Origin: an uncultured Chlorobiaceae bacterium
GTDB lineage: Bacteria > Bacteroidota > Chlorobiia > Chlorobiales > Chlorobiaceae
DNA: 50,987 nt
Direction: 5' to 3'
Assembly: GCA_903920215.1 (NCBI GenBank)
Contig: CAIXLG010000169.1
Span: forward strand, 1-50,987
In this document: positions 1-8,945 of the stretch, piece by piece
How positions within the stretch are numbered: the stretch's first letter is position 1
Layout of the letters: each line of letters opens with the position of its first letter
Program-made: the position numbers and the translations under genes
The notes under the pieces: generated by a model
Databases searched by the model: none
What the model saw: the letters and a program-made list of their open reading frames with translations, nothing else
Told to the model about the DNA's origin: nothing

Positions 1-3000
1 GCCGTGCGGTGCTATCAGAGCCTGCTGTCACGATGCGCTTCCCGTCCGGAGAAAAGGCGCACGCCAGAATCATGCCTGAATGACCTTCGAATCGTCGAAT
101 TTCTTTGCCCGAGTCTGCATCCCATAGCCGTGCGGTGCTATCATAGCCTGCTGTCACGATGCGCTTCCCGTCCGGAGAAAAGGCGCACGCCAGTATCACG
201 CCTGAATGACCGATAAAACCTGCAACTCGAGGTTTAACAGGTAATAACCCTGAATTTGAAGCGAAACCGTGTGATCGTGGCCATGTGGTGCCAGTCAGAT
301 CTGCTGACGCAAGATTTGCTTTTGCAAGTTGAGCTTCTGCAAGCCTTGTCAGACGTATTCTTGCACCGGAGAAGTCCGTATTGGAAGCCTGGAGATGCCG
401 CAGGTCGGCACCATCAAAACAGGCATTACTGCATTTTGCATGGTTCAGGTCAAGATGCCTACCTTTGATTCGTAGAAGACTGGTACCAATGAGACTTGCT
501 TCTGCAACGCTCGCATTGTCAAGCATAGCATCGTCAATTCGAGCCCCATCAAAAAGGGCTTTATCAAGAACGGCCAAAGAAAGAATCGTACCACAGAGAT
601 CGGCATTACTGAAATCAATCTCATCAGCACAGAGCAAAGTCAGATTTTCACCGGAAAGCTGAGCACCTTTCAAATGCGCTTTTGGAGGGATCATTTGCTT
701 TTGTACCAAGCGAAGCTGCTCTGGAGCCAATAATCGCTGACGTGATCTTTGCTCTTGTGGGATTGCCTGAAAACGGTACTGTGCAGTACGATAAGCAATC
801 AGAAGGGCATTCTCGGAGGTGACTTCAGTATAGGGGTTTTCAAGAATGGTACGGATTGCTCCGACGAATTTATCGGAGCTCTCTTTCGCTGATTCAGTCA
901 GGTCAAGCAGAAATGTGGTGGCTTCGGGATTGATACGACCATAGGTCAAAGCTTTTGCAAAACGACCTTCCTGAAGAGCACGGAATAGTGCACGGGCAAA
1001 AAAGAATTCAAGAAAGCTTCGGTGCGAAAAACGGTAATTACCCTCGGCACTGCGCACAAGGAAAGAGGCGGTACGCAGTTCAAGGTCAACCCGCTCACTG
1101 TCGAGGCTGCGGGCAAGTCCACCTTCATGATGCAGTAGCACGGCGAGATCGGTGTAGTGGATCTGGTTGCGTGGCCTGCTCCAAAGCTCACAAGCCATGC
1201 GCTCAAGCAGGTCATGCATGTGCTCGACGTTTACCTCACCCTGTCTCAGGCGGATGGTGTTCAGCCAGCTGGAAGTGTAGGTCTGGTAGAGTGACCCAGT
1301 AGTCACGTTCTCTCCCTGTTTTATCAGATCGGGAAGAGAAGCTACAATCATGTCAAGCAACTGGGGTGTTGACGCAATATCCTGAAGGCCATATCTCTCT
1401 TCGATAAGCCGGAAAGCCTGATCACCTTCAACCATGCCAAGGCGCTTCTGCAGGTATTTTACAATCTGCTCTTTGGTAAACACTGGCAGGGTATCGAGCG
1501 TAGCATCGAAAGCACGTGCTGTTTTGCCCAGAGCTGAATCCGTTTCGAAGAGCTTGTCGCCACCCTGAACTGCTTGTCTGGCGATGCTGCTGTCGCGAAA
1601 AAAGTGACTGCGGGAGGTAATCAGTACGCGGTTGCCGCGCGGGTTGCGACCGGGATTGGCGGTCGGGCGCGCCAGTTGGCGGAACTGTTCTTCGACGCTG
1701 CGTCCGGCCTGAGCAACGCCCATTTCATCAAAACTGTCGAGCAGCAGGACTACTCGCCCGGCTTCAAGCAGGTGCAGCACAATCTCGGGATTGAGTACAG
1801 TGCGCAGTTCAGTTTCGAGATGCTCACGGATCAGGCTTTCGAGCGAAATGGCATTGGGAAACTGTCGCAGATTAATTTCGACCGGAATCGGACTTTCGGG
1901 ATCGTTTTCGCAGTTGCAGGCTAATTCATAAGCAAACCTCTCGATCAGTGTGCTTTTACCGGTACCGTAATCGCCAAGCACAATCCACAACCGACTACCC
2001 CTTCCTGAAACCCATTTGAAGGCATGAGGCAGCATCGGCACTGTTTTTTCGTCGGGCTGCTTTTCAAGAAGAAGATACTGGTCAACGTAGGTGCTTGCAA
2101 GAGTGCTTGCTTCGTAGCTCTGGCGGATTCGGGCAAGGTAGGACGAAAAGTCGAAAAGGCTACGTTCCAGTTCATCGAAGGTAAGCGCCTCTATTCCCTG
2201 CTCGCGAGCATATCCGCGTGCTGCGGGGCTGAATTCGCAAACTGCAACAACCATACCGCGAGCTTGCATTACGCTTGCTGTCGGGCCTTCAAGCCAAGTT
2301 TTGAATACCTGTACGGTTTCTTTTGGGACAACCGTCTGGTAATCTTTGCACTCGACGAAATATAGTTCTTCGCGCCCGAAATCGGCACGCTTGCGGGCGA
2401 TAAGATCGACACGGTTACTGTCGATCAACTGTTCTCGTTCGACAGTGTAGCCGAGCAGGCGAAGGAGATAGGCGACACGTTCTTCAAAGCTTTTGCCTTG
2501 CTCATGACGATCTTTGCTGCTGCGAGTTATGAGATCAGGTCGAGTGTCATCACTCCTTCGTGCCGACTCGTTTTCGGCAATGACTTGCTGGCGTACAGTA
2601 TCGATTCGACGTTCCAGATCGTTATAGGCTTTTGCTACCGGAGTGTCGGGGCGCGTTGCTGCGTAAAGTTCTTCGGTGAAGAGCAGGCGAGAATCAAATG
2701 GGATCGTGACCAATTCGGCAGGAGCTAACCCGAAAGCCTCCTTCCAGATTTCTTCTCCCTTGGCACGTAATTCAACATAATCGGCAATCGGAGAAGCAAC
2801 CAAGAGTCGCGTCAAAGGTGGCATGGTACCTCGCGGTGCACTACGCCCCTCGCTGGCCGAGTGAAGCGCTTGCCATACATGGGCAAGCCCCTTAGTATTC
2901 TGCCTGCCGTAGTTACCGACAAAAACAGTGGCATGTGGCAATAGGGCGGCAAGCAATCCACCGATATCGGTGATACCAGTTCGCGAGTCGAGTATAACAG

Positions 3001-3439
3001 TTTCGAAACCGGCCTTGCCAAAAGCATCAAGGATCCCTCGGAAAAGTGCAAGACCACTGTCGAGGTCACGAACAAGAAAATCATCCCAGCGTATGCTCTG
3101 GAAAAGGCCTGCAAAGTCTTTATTGTCGCCAAACGCAGGAAGAATGAACAGTCGATCCTGTTCAGGCGTCTGGCAAGCCAGTTTAACAAGTTTGCCGAAA
3201 TCAGCTTCCTTCGATTGCCGTCCTGTCTCCTGCCAGGAAATCAACCATTCAAAAAATCCCTTCATGACAGTTTTTGAGGGTGTCAGCCCAGAAATATTGT
3301 GCAGCCCTGGCGCCTCGATATCAAGGTCCCAAAGCAGCGTTTTGCCACGTCGCGCACATAAAACGCCAATATTTGCGGCAAGCAGGCTACGACCAACACC
3401 GCCTTTGTAACTATAGAAGGTCACGATGAATGGAGTCAT
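1..3439 (-). CDS. KGGVGR ATPase / Mrr-like nuclease / NACHT / pentapeptide / WD40 giant protein (3' end off window)
   Basis: One frame runs without a stop from ATG at 3439 to the window edge (1146 codons; no stop reached). Domains by reading: residues 1-290 ParA/MinD-like ATPase with the deviant P-loop KGGVGRS (12-18, Arg replacing the usual second Lys), DLDIEAPG (38-45) and a VILDSRTG strand (148-155); residues 317-440 a restriction-endonuclease fold of Mrr type, with FEERV near 318, D345 in VDLIA and E363-x-K365 in VECKDY; residues 480-870 a NACHT-type STAND NTPase with Walker A GDYGTGKS (489-496), Walker B LLLDSFDE (565-572) and LITSRS sensor; about 917-1055 pentapeptide repeats (A-D/N-L-x-x); from about 1075 WD40 repeats (AFSPDGK, ARLWD). 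The ATG overlaps the stop of the upstream winged-helix gene (ATGA), implying translational coupling. The layout (nuclease, NACHT, repeat sensor) matches the logic of bacterial NLR-like antiphage STAND proteins. The defence role is inferred. Confidence 0.88.
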   Translation of the reverse strand, partial: MTPFIVTFYSYKGGVGRSLLAANIGVLCARRGKTLLWDLDIEAPGLHNISGLTPSKTVMKGFFEWLISWQETGRQSKEADFGKLVKLACQTPEQDRLFILPAFGDNKDFAGLFQSIRWDDFLVRDLDSGLALFRGILDAFGKAGFETVILDSRTGITDIGGLLAALLPHATVFVGNYGRQNTKGLAHVWQALHSASEGRSAPRGTMPPLTRLLVASPIADYVELRAKGEEIWKEAFGLAPAELVTIPFDSRLLFTEELYAATRPDTPVAKAYNDLERRIDTVRQQVIAENESARRSDDTRPDLITRSSKDRHEQGKSFEERVAYLLRLLGYTVEREQLIDSNRVDLIARKRADFGREELYFVECKDYQTVVPKETVQVFKTWLEGPTASVMQARGMVVAVCEFSPAARGYAREQGIEALTFDELERSLFDFSSYLARIRQSYEASTLASTYVDQYLLLEKQPDEKTVPMLPHAFKWVSGRGSRLWIVLGDYGTGKSTLIERFAYELACNCENDPESPIPVEINLRQFPNAISLESLIREHLETELRTVLNPEIVLHLLEAGRVVLLLDSFDEMGVAQAGRSVEEQFRQLARPTANPGRNPRGNRVLITSRSHFFRDSSIARQAVQGGDKLFETDSALGKTARAFDATLDTLPVFTKEQIVKYLQKRLGMVEGDQAFRLIEERYGLQDIASTPQLLDMIVASLPDLIKQGENVTTGSLYQTYTSSWLNTIRLRQGEVNVEHMHDLLERMACELWSRPRNQIHYTDLAVLLHHEGGLARSLDSERVDLELRTASFLVRSAEGNYRFSHRSFLEFFFARALFRALQEGRFAKALTYGRINPEATTFLLDLTESAKESSDKFVGAIRTILENPYTEVTSENALLIAYRTAQYRFQAIPQEQRSRQRLLAPEQLRLVQKQMIPPKAHLKGAQLSGENLTLLCADEIDFSNADLCGTILSLAVLDKALFDGARIDDAMLDNASVAEASLIGTSLLRIKGRHLDLNHAKCSNACFDGADLRHLQASNTDFSGARIRLTRLAEAQLAKANLASADLTGTTWPRSHGFASNSGLLPVKPRVAGFIGHSGVILACAFSPDGKRIVTAGYDSTARLWDADSGKEIRRFEGHSGMILACAFSPDGKRIVTAGSDSTAR
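2..214 (-). repeat. Tandem near-identical WD40-coding units, 126-nt period
   Basis: Bases 2-85 and 128-211 align with about 81 of 84 identities, an exact 126-nt (42-codon) offset. Each encodes a WD40 blade containing AFSPDGKRIVTAG and STARLWD. The array continues past the left edge, so the number of blades is unknown. Such DNA-level identity points to recent duplication or gene conversion. Confidence 0.85.
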
Positions 3440-4101
3440 GCGGCTATCCCATTATGGATTCGCGTACTCACCTGAGATCGAACGCTGTCGACTGTTGAGA
3501 ATAACGCACCAAAACCTCTCTCTGGTACAGCCGACATTAGTGCTGCGCTTTTGGCGTGCTTCCGCCCGCTCTCGGTAAGCTGTAACATGATGTCTCGCCC
3601 CTGTTTCCGTTTGGTTACCAACCCGTTGGATTCGAGAGGGCCGATAAGCTGGGTAACTCGCCCTGCACTGACCTCAAGATACTTTACAAGCTCCGACTGA
3701 GGCAACTCCCTATTCCCATCGCTGGGCAGCCATTGAAGGATTTCACGAACATGAGTGCGGTTGAGTTGGGCCTCAGGATCGGCGTTGGCAAGATTAAGAC
3801 GCCTCGCTTCAAGCAAATCACTGGCCTCCTGCCAACGATACATAAACTCTTCCGGGAGAGTGGATAACGAATTCGCCCGATTAAGAGTGAAATGAATAAG
3901 ACGTTGCAGTTCCGATATACCCTCGCGATCATTCGCACTTGCAATTGCATCCGCTGACCAGACAGTGATCAACAGATTGGCCATGTCCAGAGCCTGCTCA
4001 TCCCATTTTTCAAGCTTTTTGATGGCTTCAAGGAGTTCGGCAGGTATCGCACGATCAACGAAGAGGAGCGGATCGCTTGCGTAAAGATTCAGCATACTCA
4101 T
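3436..4101 (-). CDS. Winged-helix (MarR-like) protein of the NACHT cassette
   Basis: 221 aa. The C-terminal part (about residues 134-180) reads as a winged helix: SELVKYLEVSAGRVTQLI as helix-turn-helix, then LESNGLVTKR and the wing, ending LTESGRKHA, typical of MarR-type proteins. The N-terminal 110 residues are helical and I do not recognise them. ATG at 4101 is preceded by TAGGAGA (complement of 4106-4112), a good Shine-Dalgarno, which supports this start over the second ATG two codons on. Its stop overlaps the start of the giant STAND gene by 4 nt, so the two are probably translated together. It may repress the cassette or act as a DNA-binding partner; the inverted repeat just upstream is a candidate binding site. 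Function inferred. Confidence 0.8.
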   Translation of the reverse strand: MSMLNLYASDPLLFVDRAIPAELLEAIKKLEKWDEQALDMANLLITVWSADAIASANDREGISELQRLIHFTLNRANSLSTLPEEFMYRWQEASDLLEARRLNLANADPEAQLNRTHVREILQWLPSDGNRELPQSELVKYLEVSAGRVTQLIGPLESNGLVTKRKQGRDIMLQLTESGRKHAKSAALMSAVPERGFGALFSTVDSVRSQVSTRIHNGIAA

Positions 4102-4117
4102 ATTAATCTCCTAAATA

Positions 4118-4161
4118 ATTCTAAATCTTTTTATGTAGGATAATTTAATATTATTTAGAAT
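4118..4161. promoter_or_regulatory. Inverted repeat in AT-rich spacer before the winged-helix gene
   Basis: ATTCTAAAT (4118-4126) and ATTTAGAAT (4153-4161) form a perfect 9-bp inverted repeat with 26 nt between, inside a very AT-rich 77-nt gap upstream of the winged-helix start. CTAAAT also occurs twice in direct orientation (4111-4116 and 4121-4126). Position and symmetry suit an operator or promoter for the downstream pair; this is inference. Confidence 0.4.
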
Positions 4162-4178
4162 AAAATCCCGTTTTTCTG

Positions 4179-5450
4179 TCAATTGAAAACAATCAAAGTC
4201 AAATCCGACTCTTTCTTTGGTATGGAGACAATCGTCAGGCCCGTCTTGCATGGCTCAGGCTCTTTGTCGTAATGAACAAAACCGGGTATGGCATCTGAAC
4301 CATCGAGCATTTCTTGATTGGCAACTGCGACGATAGTTCCGCCTTTATTGTGCATTGTTCTTGCAGACATCTTGTGCGGGTTGATATTGTCGCTCATGCT
4401 TGGGACAAGCAACCAATCGAGGGGAAGTGACGCTAAAACTGCTGCGGGTTCCTCCTCAAACAAATCCTTGCAGATTGCTATTGCCATTAATCCCAACGGT
4501 GCGAATAAACAAGTCAACGGCATCGGCGAGCACTCGATACCCTCCTTGCAATTATTGAACGTAACCGATTTGCGTTTATCGCATCCAAAAAGGTGCGCCC
4601 CATCCAACCCCAGAACAGCCTCAGCATGGTTGCGCCACCCATCCTCAACTTGCTCGTGGAAACTGCCGAGTACGATGAAGGGAATCGACATTGAGTGATT
4701 TTCATCTCCCCCTTCATTCATGCGCTCAAGTTCAGCAACAATCTTAACACGAAGAGCATGAGTGATCGTCAACTCGGGCATAACAAGGATATGAGCACCC
4801 TGGCGCTTTGCTTGACGAATATGTTCAAGAGCGGTTGCCAAACGTTTATTCTCATCGCTGATACCATCACAAACGAAGTGATCTGGCTCCTTATATAAAA
4901 TGTTCGGAACAATCCCGTCAGTAAAATGGACAACAGCGATTCTGATTATTTCTCCAACAAGATATTGGGCAACCCAATCCTTATATCCTTTTGGTACCCC
5001 TGCAACATCAACAGGAATGCCTTGCGGATTAGTGAGCGGAACCACCCGATGGTGTTTCAGCCAAAAGGAAATATTTCCGAATTGGTTGCGTCTTGCAGCA
5101 TTACCCGATTTCTGATTGATCGGCAACACATATACTAATCCGTATCCATCATTAATACGGATATTGTACAAATAGCTATTCGAGCGAATTTCACGATAGC
5201 AGTACTCGTCAAGCACTTGGAGCCAAAGCAAGGGATCTTTACTGAGTTCAAAATCTGATATAACAGGAGCATCCTCATTCACAAGACGTTCTGTAGCACC
5301 CCCAATTGCATGAACGCTTCTCTCGTGAGAACGTTCCCAGTCATCAAGAACACGTCGACCATCTGGTGTTGGACTGTCAGCCAGCCGGCACAGTCGTGCA
5401 AGAGCTTGCCTGTAACTTTTGGTATTTATAAATTCAGCTACATTTTTCAT
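4179..5450 (-). CDS. Carbon-nitrogen hydrolase (nitrilase-fold) protein of the NACHT cassette
   Basis: 423 aa. The C-terminal half has the nitrilase superfamily layout: E226 in VMPELT, a lysine in CDKRKS (K292 or K294) and C327 in AIAICKD, i.e. the Glu-Lys-Cys catalytic set in the right order, followed by a strand-rich tail with LLVPSMS. The N-terminal 200 residues have no domain I recognise, and the length exceeds the usual 260-300 aa of simple amidases, so this is an extended variant. It lies 77 nt upstream of the winged-helix and STAND genes on the same strand. Possible roles are amide or nitrile hydrolysis of a small molecule, or a nucleotide or NAD-related substrate in a conflict system; substrate unknown. 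All three catalytic positions are kept, so activity is plausible. Confidence 0.75.
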   Translation of the reverse strand: MKNVAEFINTKSYRQALARLCRLADSPTPDGRRVLDDWERSHERSVHAIGGATERLVNEDAPVISDFELSKDPLLWLQVLDEYCYREIRSNSYLYNIRINDGYGLVYVLPINQKSGNAARRNQFGNISFWLKHHRVVPLTNPQGIPVDVAGVPKGYKDWVAQYLVGEIIRIAVVHFTDGIVPNILYKEPDHFVCDGISDENKRLATALEHIRQAKRQGAHILVMPELTITHALRVKIVAELERMNEGGDENHSMSIPFIVLGSFHEQVEDGWRNHAEAVLGLDGAHLFGCDKRKSVTFNNCKEGIECSPMPLTCLFAPLGLMAIAICKDLFEEEPAAVLASLPLDWLLVPSMSDNINPHKMSARTMHNKGGTIVAVANQEMLDGSDAIPGFVHYDKEPEPCKTGLTIVSIPKKESDLTLIVFN

Positions 5451-5680
5451 ACATGAGGTTCACTTGTAATTCGGTCATCCCCAGAAAACCCAAGGGATAT
5501 CGATGTAATATTTACGGAATCTTGCTGAAATTATAGTTTACGAAGTTCTTTCTGATCTGCCAATTGTCTTCTTTCTTCAAAGGACTTTCTGCACTGAATT
5601 ATGGTTGATATATTGAGCTTTCGTCGTTCCAGACAAGAATCGTAAACAAGTCTGACACTCCCTGTAACCTTATACATGCC
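5451..5680. other. Intergenic gap between the cassette and menH
   Basis: 230 nt between divergent genes. It must hold both promoters, but no convincing -35/-10 pair or operator was seen. A 48-codon minus-strand reading frame (5531-5677) exists, but has no Shine-Dalgarno and would overlap the menH promoter, so it is not called as a gene. Confidence 0.5.
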
Positions 5681-6496
5681 ATGCAGAGAAACACACTGAG
5701 TGTCCCGTTACATATCCAGACTATCGGGAAAAGTTCTCTGCCCCGCATCATCTTTCTCCACGGGTTTCTGGGGTCGGGCAGTGACTGGCTCCCGATGGTC
5801 AGGCAGCTTTCTGATAAATACTGCTGTATGATGGTCGATCTTCCCGGACACGGAAAGGCATGCTTTGAAGAAAATCCACAGAACGACGGTTTTTTTGAGC
5901 AAACAGTTGACGCTCTTGCTGAACTGCTGCAGGATTCGGCTTCCCCGCAAAACTATCTTGTCGGTTATTCGATGGGAGGACGTCTTGCACTTGCTCTTCT
6001 GCTTCGTTACCAGGAGCTTTTTACCAAAGCCGTTATCATCTCTGCTTCCCCAGGACTCAGGACAAAACAGGAACAGATCGAGCGGCAGGAACATGATGAA
6101 AAGATTGCACGAAAAATTGAAAGGAATTTTGAAGGGTTCATTAAGGCTTGGTATGATCAGCCCCTTTTTTCAACACTTAAACAGCACCCTGTATTTTCGG
6201 AAGTTGAGAGCGAACGGAAAATCAATGACCCCCGGAACCTGGCTCTGGCTTTGAGATTACTCGGAACTGGACGGCAGCATTCACAATGGGAGGCACTGCA
6301 GCATAACAGTGTGCCGGTAAGGTTTTTTGCCGGGGAAAAAGATGAGCGCTACGTTGAGATTGGCCGTCAAATGGTTAAGTTATGCCCTGGCTCTGATCTT
6401 GAAATTTTTCCTCATTGCGGTCATACCCTGCAGCTTGAAAACAAGGAATTGTTTCTCGATCGTCTGAGATTTTTTTTCAACCAGCAAGAAGAATAG
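5681..6496 (+). CDS. menH: MenH-like alpha/beta hydrolase (SHCHC synthase)
   Basis: 271 aa alpha/beta hydrolase. The oxyanion motif FLHGFLGSG (25-33), nucleophile elbow GYSMGGR (Ser97), acid D221 in GEKDERY and H248 in CGHTLQ form the complete triad. MenH eliminates pyruvate from SEPHCHC to give SHCHC in menaquinone synthesis. The assignment rests on the triad plus position: menB follows after 5 nt and menC overlaps menB. There is no clear Shine-Dalgarno before ATG 5681. menD and menF, often adjacent in other bacteria, are not upstream; the immunity-like cassette lies there instead. Confidence 0.85.
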   Translation: MQRNTLSVPLHIQTIGKSSLPRIIFLHGFLGSGSDWLPMVRQLSDKYCCMMVDLPGHGKACFEENPQNDGFFEQTVDALAELLQDSASPQNYLVGYSMGGRLALALLLRYQELFTKAVIISASPGLRTKQEQIERQEHDEKIARKIERNFEGFIKAWYDQPLFSTLKQHPVFSEVESERKINDPRNLALALRLLGTGRQHSQWEALQHNSVPVRFFAGEKDERYVEIGRQMVKLCPGSDLEIFPHCGHTLQLENKELFLDRLRFFFNQQEE

Positions 6497-6501
6497 CACT
6501 T

Positions 6502-7323
6502 ATGAGCGTTGTTAACTGGATACAAACAGGTGATTTTACCGATATCCTCTACCATAAAGCAGAAGGGATTGCAAAAATCACTATTAATCGCCCGGAAGTA
6601 AGAAACGCATTTCGCCCCCAGACTGTGGAGGAGATGATTACAGCGCTTTCGGAAGCGAGAAACGATGAGTCGATCGGAGTTGTCATTCTGACCGGTGCAG
6701 GTGACTTGGCGTTCTGTTCGGGTGGTGACCAGAAAATTCGCGGTTATGCCGGCTATGCCGATGCCAAAGGAATCAACCGCCTTAATGTCCTTGATTTCCA
6801 GCGTGATATCCGCACCTGCCCTAAACCGGTCATTGCAATGGTTGCTGGTTATGCAATCGGTGGCGGCCATGTATTGCATATGCTGTGTGATCTTACCATT
6901 GCGGCCGACAATGCTATTTTCGGCCAGACAGGTCCAAAAGTCGGTTCTTTTGACGGTGGATGGGGCGCCAGCTATATGGCACGTCTAGTCGGCCAGAAAA
7001 AAGCCCGCGAAATATGGTACCTCTGCCGGCAGTACAATGCGGCTGAAGCTCTTTCGATGGGACTGGTGAACACTGTTGTGCCGCTTGAGCAGCTTGAAAA
7101 AGAGACCGTGCAATGGTGTCGTGAAATACTTGCCAACTCATCTCTCGCCATCAGGTGTCTGAAATCGGCACTCAACGCTGATTGTGACGGGCAGGCCGGA
7201 CTGCAGGAACTTGCCGGAAATGCCACGATGCTCTATTACATGTGTGAAGAGGCCCAGGAAGGAAAAAATGCTTTTGTTGAAAAACGAAAACCGGATTTCA
7301 GTAAATTTCCAAAAAGACCTTGA
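6502..7323 (+). CDS. menB: 1,4-dihydroxy-2-naphthoyl-CoA synthase
   Basis: 273 aa crotonase-fold enzyme that cyclises O-succinylbenzoyl-CoA to DHNA-CoA in menaquinone synthesis. Diagnostic stretches: [11 protein letters not shown] (29-39), [11 protein letters not shown] (71-81; oxyanion hole), AIGGGH (118-123), and [13 protein letters not shown] (141-153) followed by [15 protein letters not shown], which is MenB-specific within the crotonases. Length is normal for the family. It starts 5 nt after menH, and its stop overlaps the TTG start of menC, so menHBC form one operon. Confidence 0.96.
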   Translation: MSVVNWIQTGDFTDILYHKAEGIAKITINRPEVRNAFRPQTVEEMITALSEARNDESIGVVILTGAGDLAFCSGGDQKIRGYAGYADAKGINRLNVLDFQRDIRTCPKPVIAMVAGYAIGGGHVLHMLCDLTIAADNAIFGQTGPKVGSFDGGWGASYMARLVGQKKAREIWYLCRQYNAAEALSMGLVNTVVPLEQLEKETVQWCREILANSSLAIRCLKSALNADCDGQAGLQELAGNATMLYYMCEEAQEGKNAFVEKRKPDFSKFPKRP

Positions 7324-8396
7324 ATGTAACCCATGCACTTCTCTACAGGTATGCTATCCCTTTTACAGAGGCAATAACTGTAAAAGGGCATCGGCTGCTC
7401 CAAAGGGAAGGTATTATAGTTGCTCTGAAAACTGCGGGAGAGAAGCACACTGCCTATGGTGAAATTGCTCCTCTGCCGGGTCTGCACCAGGAGAGCCTTG
7501 AATCTGCCGAAGCGCAGCTTGTGGAGGTGCTTTCAAAACACGAGATAATTGATCACCGTATTCTCCATGACGGTCTCTGCCCTTCGGTACGCACAGGACT
7601 TGAAATGGTCATGATCAACCTTGATGCCGCCATCTCTCGAAAGGCTCCTGTTTTTTCCGAGACAACGATACCTCCGTCACAACATGTTCCGGTCAATGCA
7701 CTGCTCTTCGGCGATACAAAGCAGGTCATAGAAAAAGCAGAAAGCTGTTTCAACAGCGGATACCGCACATTCAAGCTCAAAATTTCAGCTGGAAACAGTG
7801 ATAGTGCCATCCGAAGCATTGAGGCCCTGCACAACATTTTTGGAAGCACTATCGAACTGCGACTGGACGCCAATCAGTCGTTCTCACTCGATGAAGCACT
7901 CGACCTGGCGGGTGAGATTCCAGAAGGAATCGTTGCCTATATTGAAGAGCCCCTTACGAATGCTGAACATATCGGTGAGTTTCATGCAAAAACAGCTATC
8001 CGCTCTGCGCTTGACGAAACCCTGTGGCAAAAGCCGGAATTGCTTGATCGCATACCCGCAAGAGCTCTTTCGGCACTGATTCTGAAACCAAACCGGCTGG
8101 GTGGAATATCCGTGACGCTTGAGTTGGCCCGGTGGGCACAAAAACACAATCTGCTTACGGTTTTCAGCTCAGCTTTCGAAAGTGGAATCAGCCTGAGCTT
8201 CTACTGCTGGATTGCAGCATCAATTTCTTCAGAACCTGCAGCATGTGGGCTTGATACCTACCGTTACCTGAAGGACGATTTGCTTGAAACACATTTCAGA
8301 ACAGAAAGCGGAGTGCTTGATGCTTATAAACTCTACCGTGAAGGCTTGCAGGTCAATAAGAGAGATCTCAGACTAACCTCTGTATGGACACTGTAA
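7320..8396 (+). CDS. menC: o-Succinylbenzoate synthase (enolase superfamily)
   Basis: 358 aa. Dehydrates SHCHC to o-succinylbenzoate. Enolase-superfamily residues are in place: K152 and K154 in FKLK, metal ligands D183 (RLDANQ), E209 (YIEEP) and D232 (ALDET), and K256 in ILKPNR. The frame favours TTG at 7320 overlapping the menB stop (TTGA), an arrangement typical of coupled translation; there is no nearby in-frame ATG. Related dipeptide epimerases share these residues, but the menH-menB context decides for MenC. The operon ends here, facing a convergent gene 12 nt away. Confidence 0.92.
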   Translation: MNVTHALLYRYAIPFTEAITVKGHRLLQREGIIVALKTAGEKHTAYGEIAPLPGLHQESLESAEAQLVEVLSKHEIIDHRILHDGLCPSVRTGLEMVMINLDAAISRKAPVFSETTIPPSQHVPVNALLFGDTKQVIEKAESCFNSGYRTFKLKISAGNSDSAIRSIEALHNIFGSTIELRLDANQSFSLDEALDLAGEIPEGIVAYIEEPLTNAEHIGEFHAKTAIRSALDETLWQKPELLDRIPARALSALILKPNRLGGISVTLELARWAQKHNLLTVFSSAFESGISLSFYCWIAASISSEPAACGLDTYRYLKDDLLETHFRTESGVLDAYKLYREGLQVNKRDLRLTSVWTL

Positions 8397-8408
8397 CTCC
8401 AGGGAAAT

Positions 8409-8939
8409 TCACTCTCTTGTTGCCTTGCGCTTAAGCCGAAGAACGGCAAATGCTCCGCCAAGGCCAGTTATCGGCGCATAAAACGCACCGGAAAAAAGCA
8501 TGTTCATCAGAATATCAACAAAGCTTAACTTTACCGGTGTAAGAGCAAGTTTCTCTGCCTCAACAAGTGCCTGTACCTGCTGCTGAAGCTCAGGTCGTCC
8601 TTTTGCAATCTGAAGCGCCCAGTCAATGACAAGAGCAAGACTTTCCGTCCCCGGCCTGTAATTGAAGAGTTCCATCAGAACAAAGGTTATGCCTTCTGAA
8701 AGCACGCCTCCCACAAAACCGGCAAGACACCCGAAAGCAAAAGCCTGGTTGAAAGTCAAGCGCACCTGAAAACGCATGATGGTCTGATGAAGCGCAACTG
8801 TGCCGGCAAGAAAAATACCTGCAAAGAGAAAAACATTAAGCAGCGTCAGATAGGGAATGGTTGTCGTCAACACAATGATAGCGGCACCCAGCACAACAGA
8901 ATAAAGCTTTCCTTTCAAAGGCAGATTTTCAATAGCCAT
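8409..8939 (-). CDS. Integral membrane protein, unknown function
   Basis: 176 aa with about four hydrophobic segments: two early (VVLGAAIIVLTTTIPYL and LLNVFLFAGIFLAG), one in FGCLAGFVGGVLSEGI, and one near the C-terminus around MLFSGAFYAPITGLGGAF. A soluble, Gln/Glu-rich loop sits between segments 3 and 4, and the protein ends in a basic tail. I do not recognise the family. It starts 6 nt after dapB on the same strand, so it is probably co-transcribed with dapB. Confidence 0.75.
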   Translation of the reverse strand: MAIENLPLKGKLYSVVLGAAIIVLTTTIPYLTLLNVFLFAGIFLAGTVALHQTIMRFQVRLTFNQAFAFGCLAGFVGGVLSEGITFVLMELFNYRPGTESLALVIDWALQIAKGRPELQQQVQALVEAEKLALTPVKLSFVDILMNMLFSGAFYAPITGLGGAFAVLRLKRKATRE

Positions 8940-8945
8940 ATATCT

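Noticed and set aside
4..662. Plus-strand reading frames across the left end
   Set aside because: They are antisense shadows of the minus-strand WD40 and pentapeptide repeats, which read as good protein.
5531..5677. 48-codon minus-strand frame before menH
   Set aside because: No Shine-Dalgarno, no motif, and it would occupy the menH promoter.
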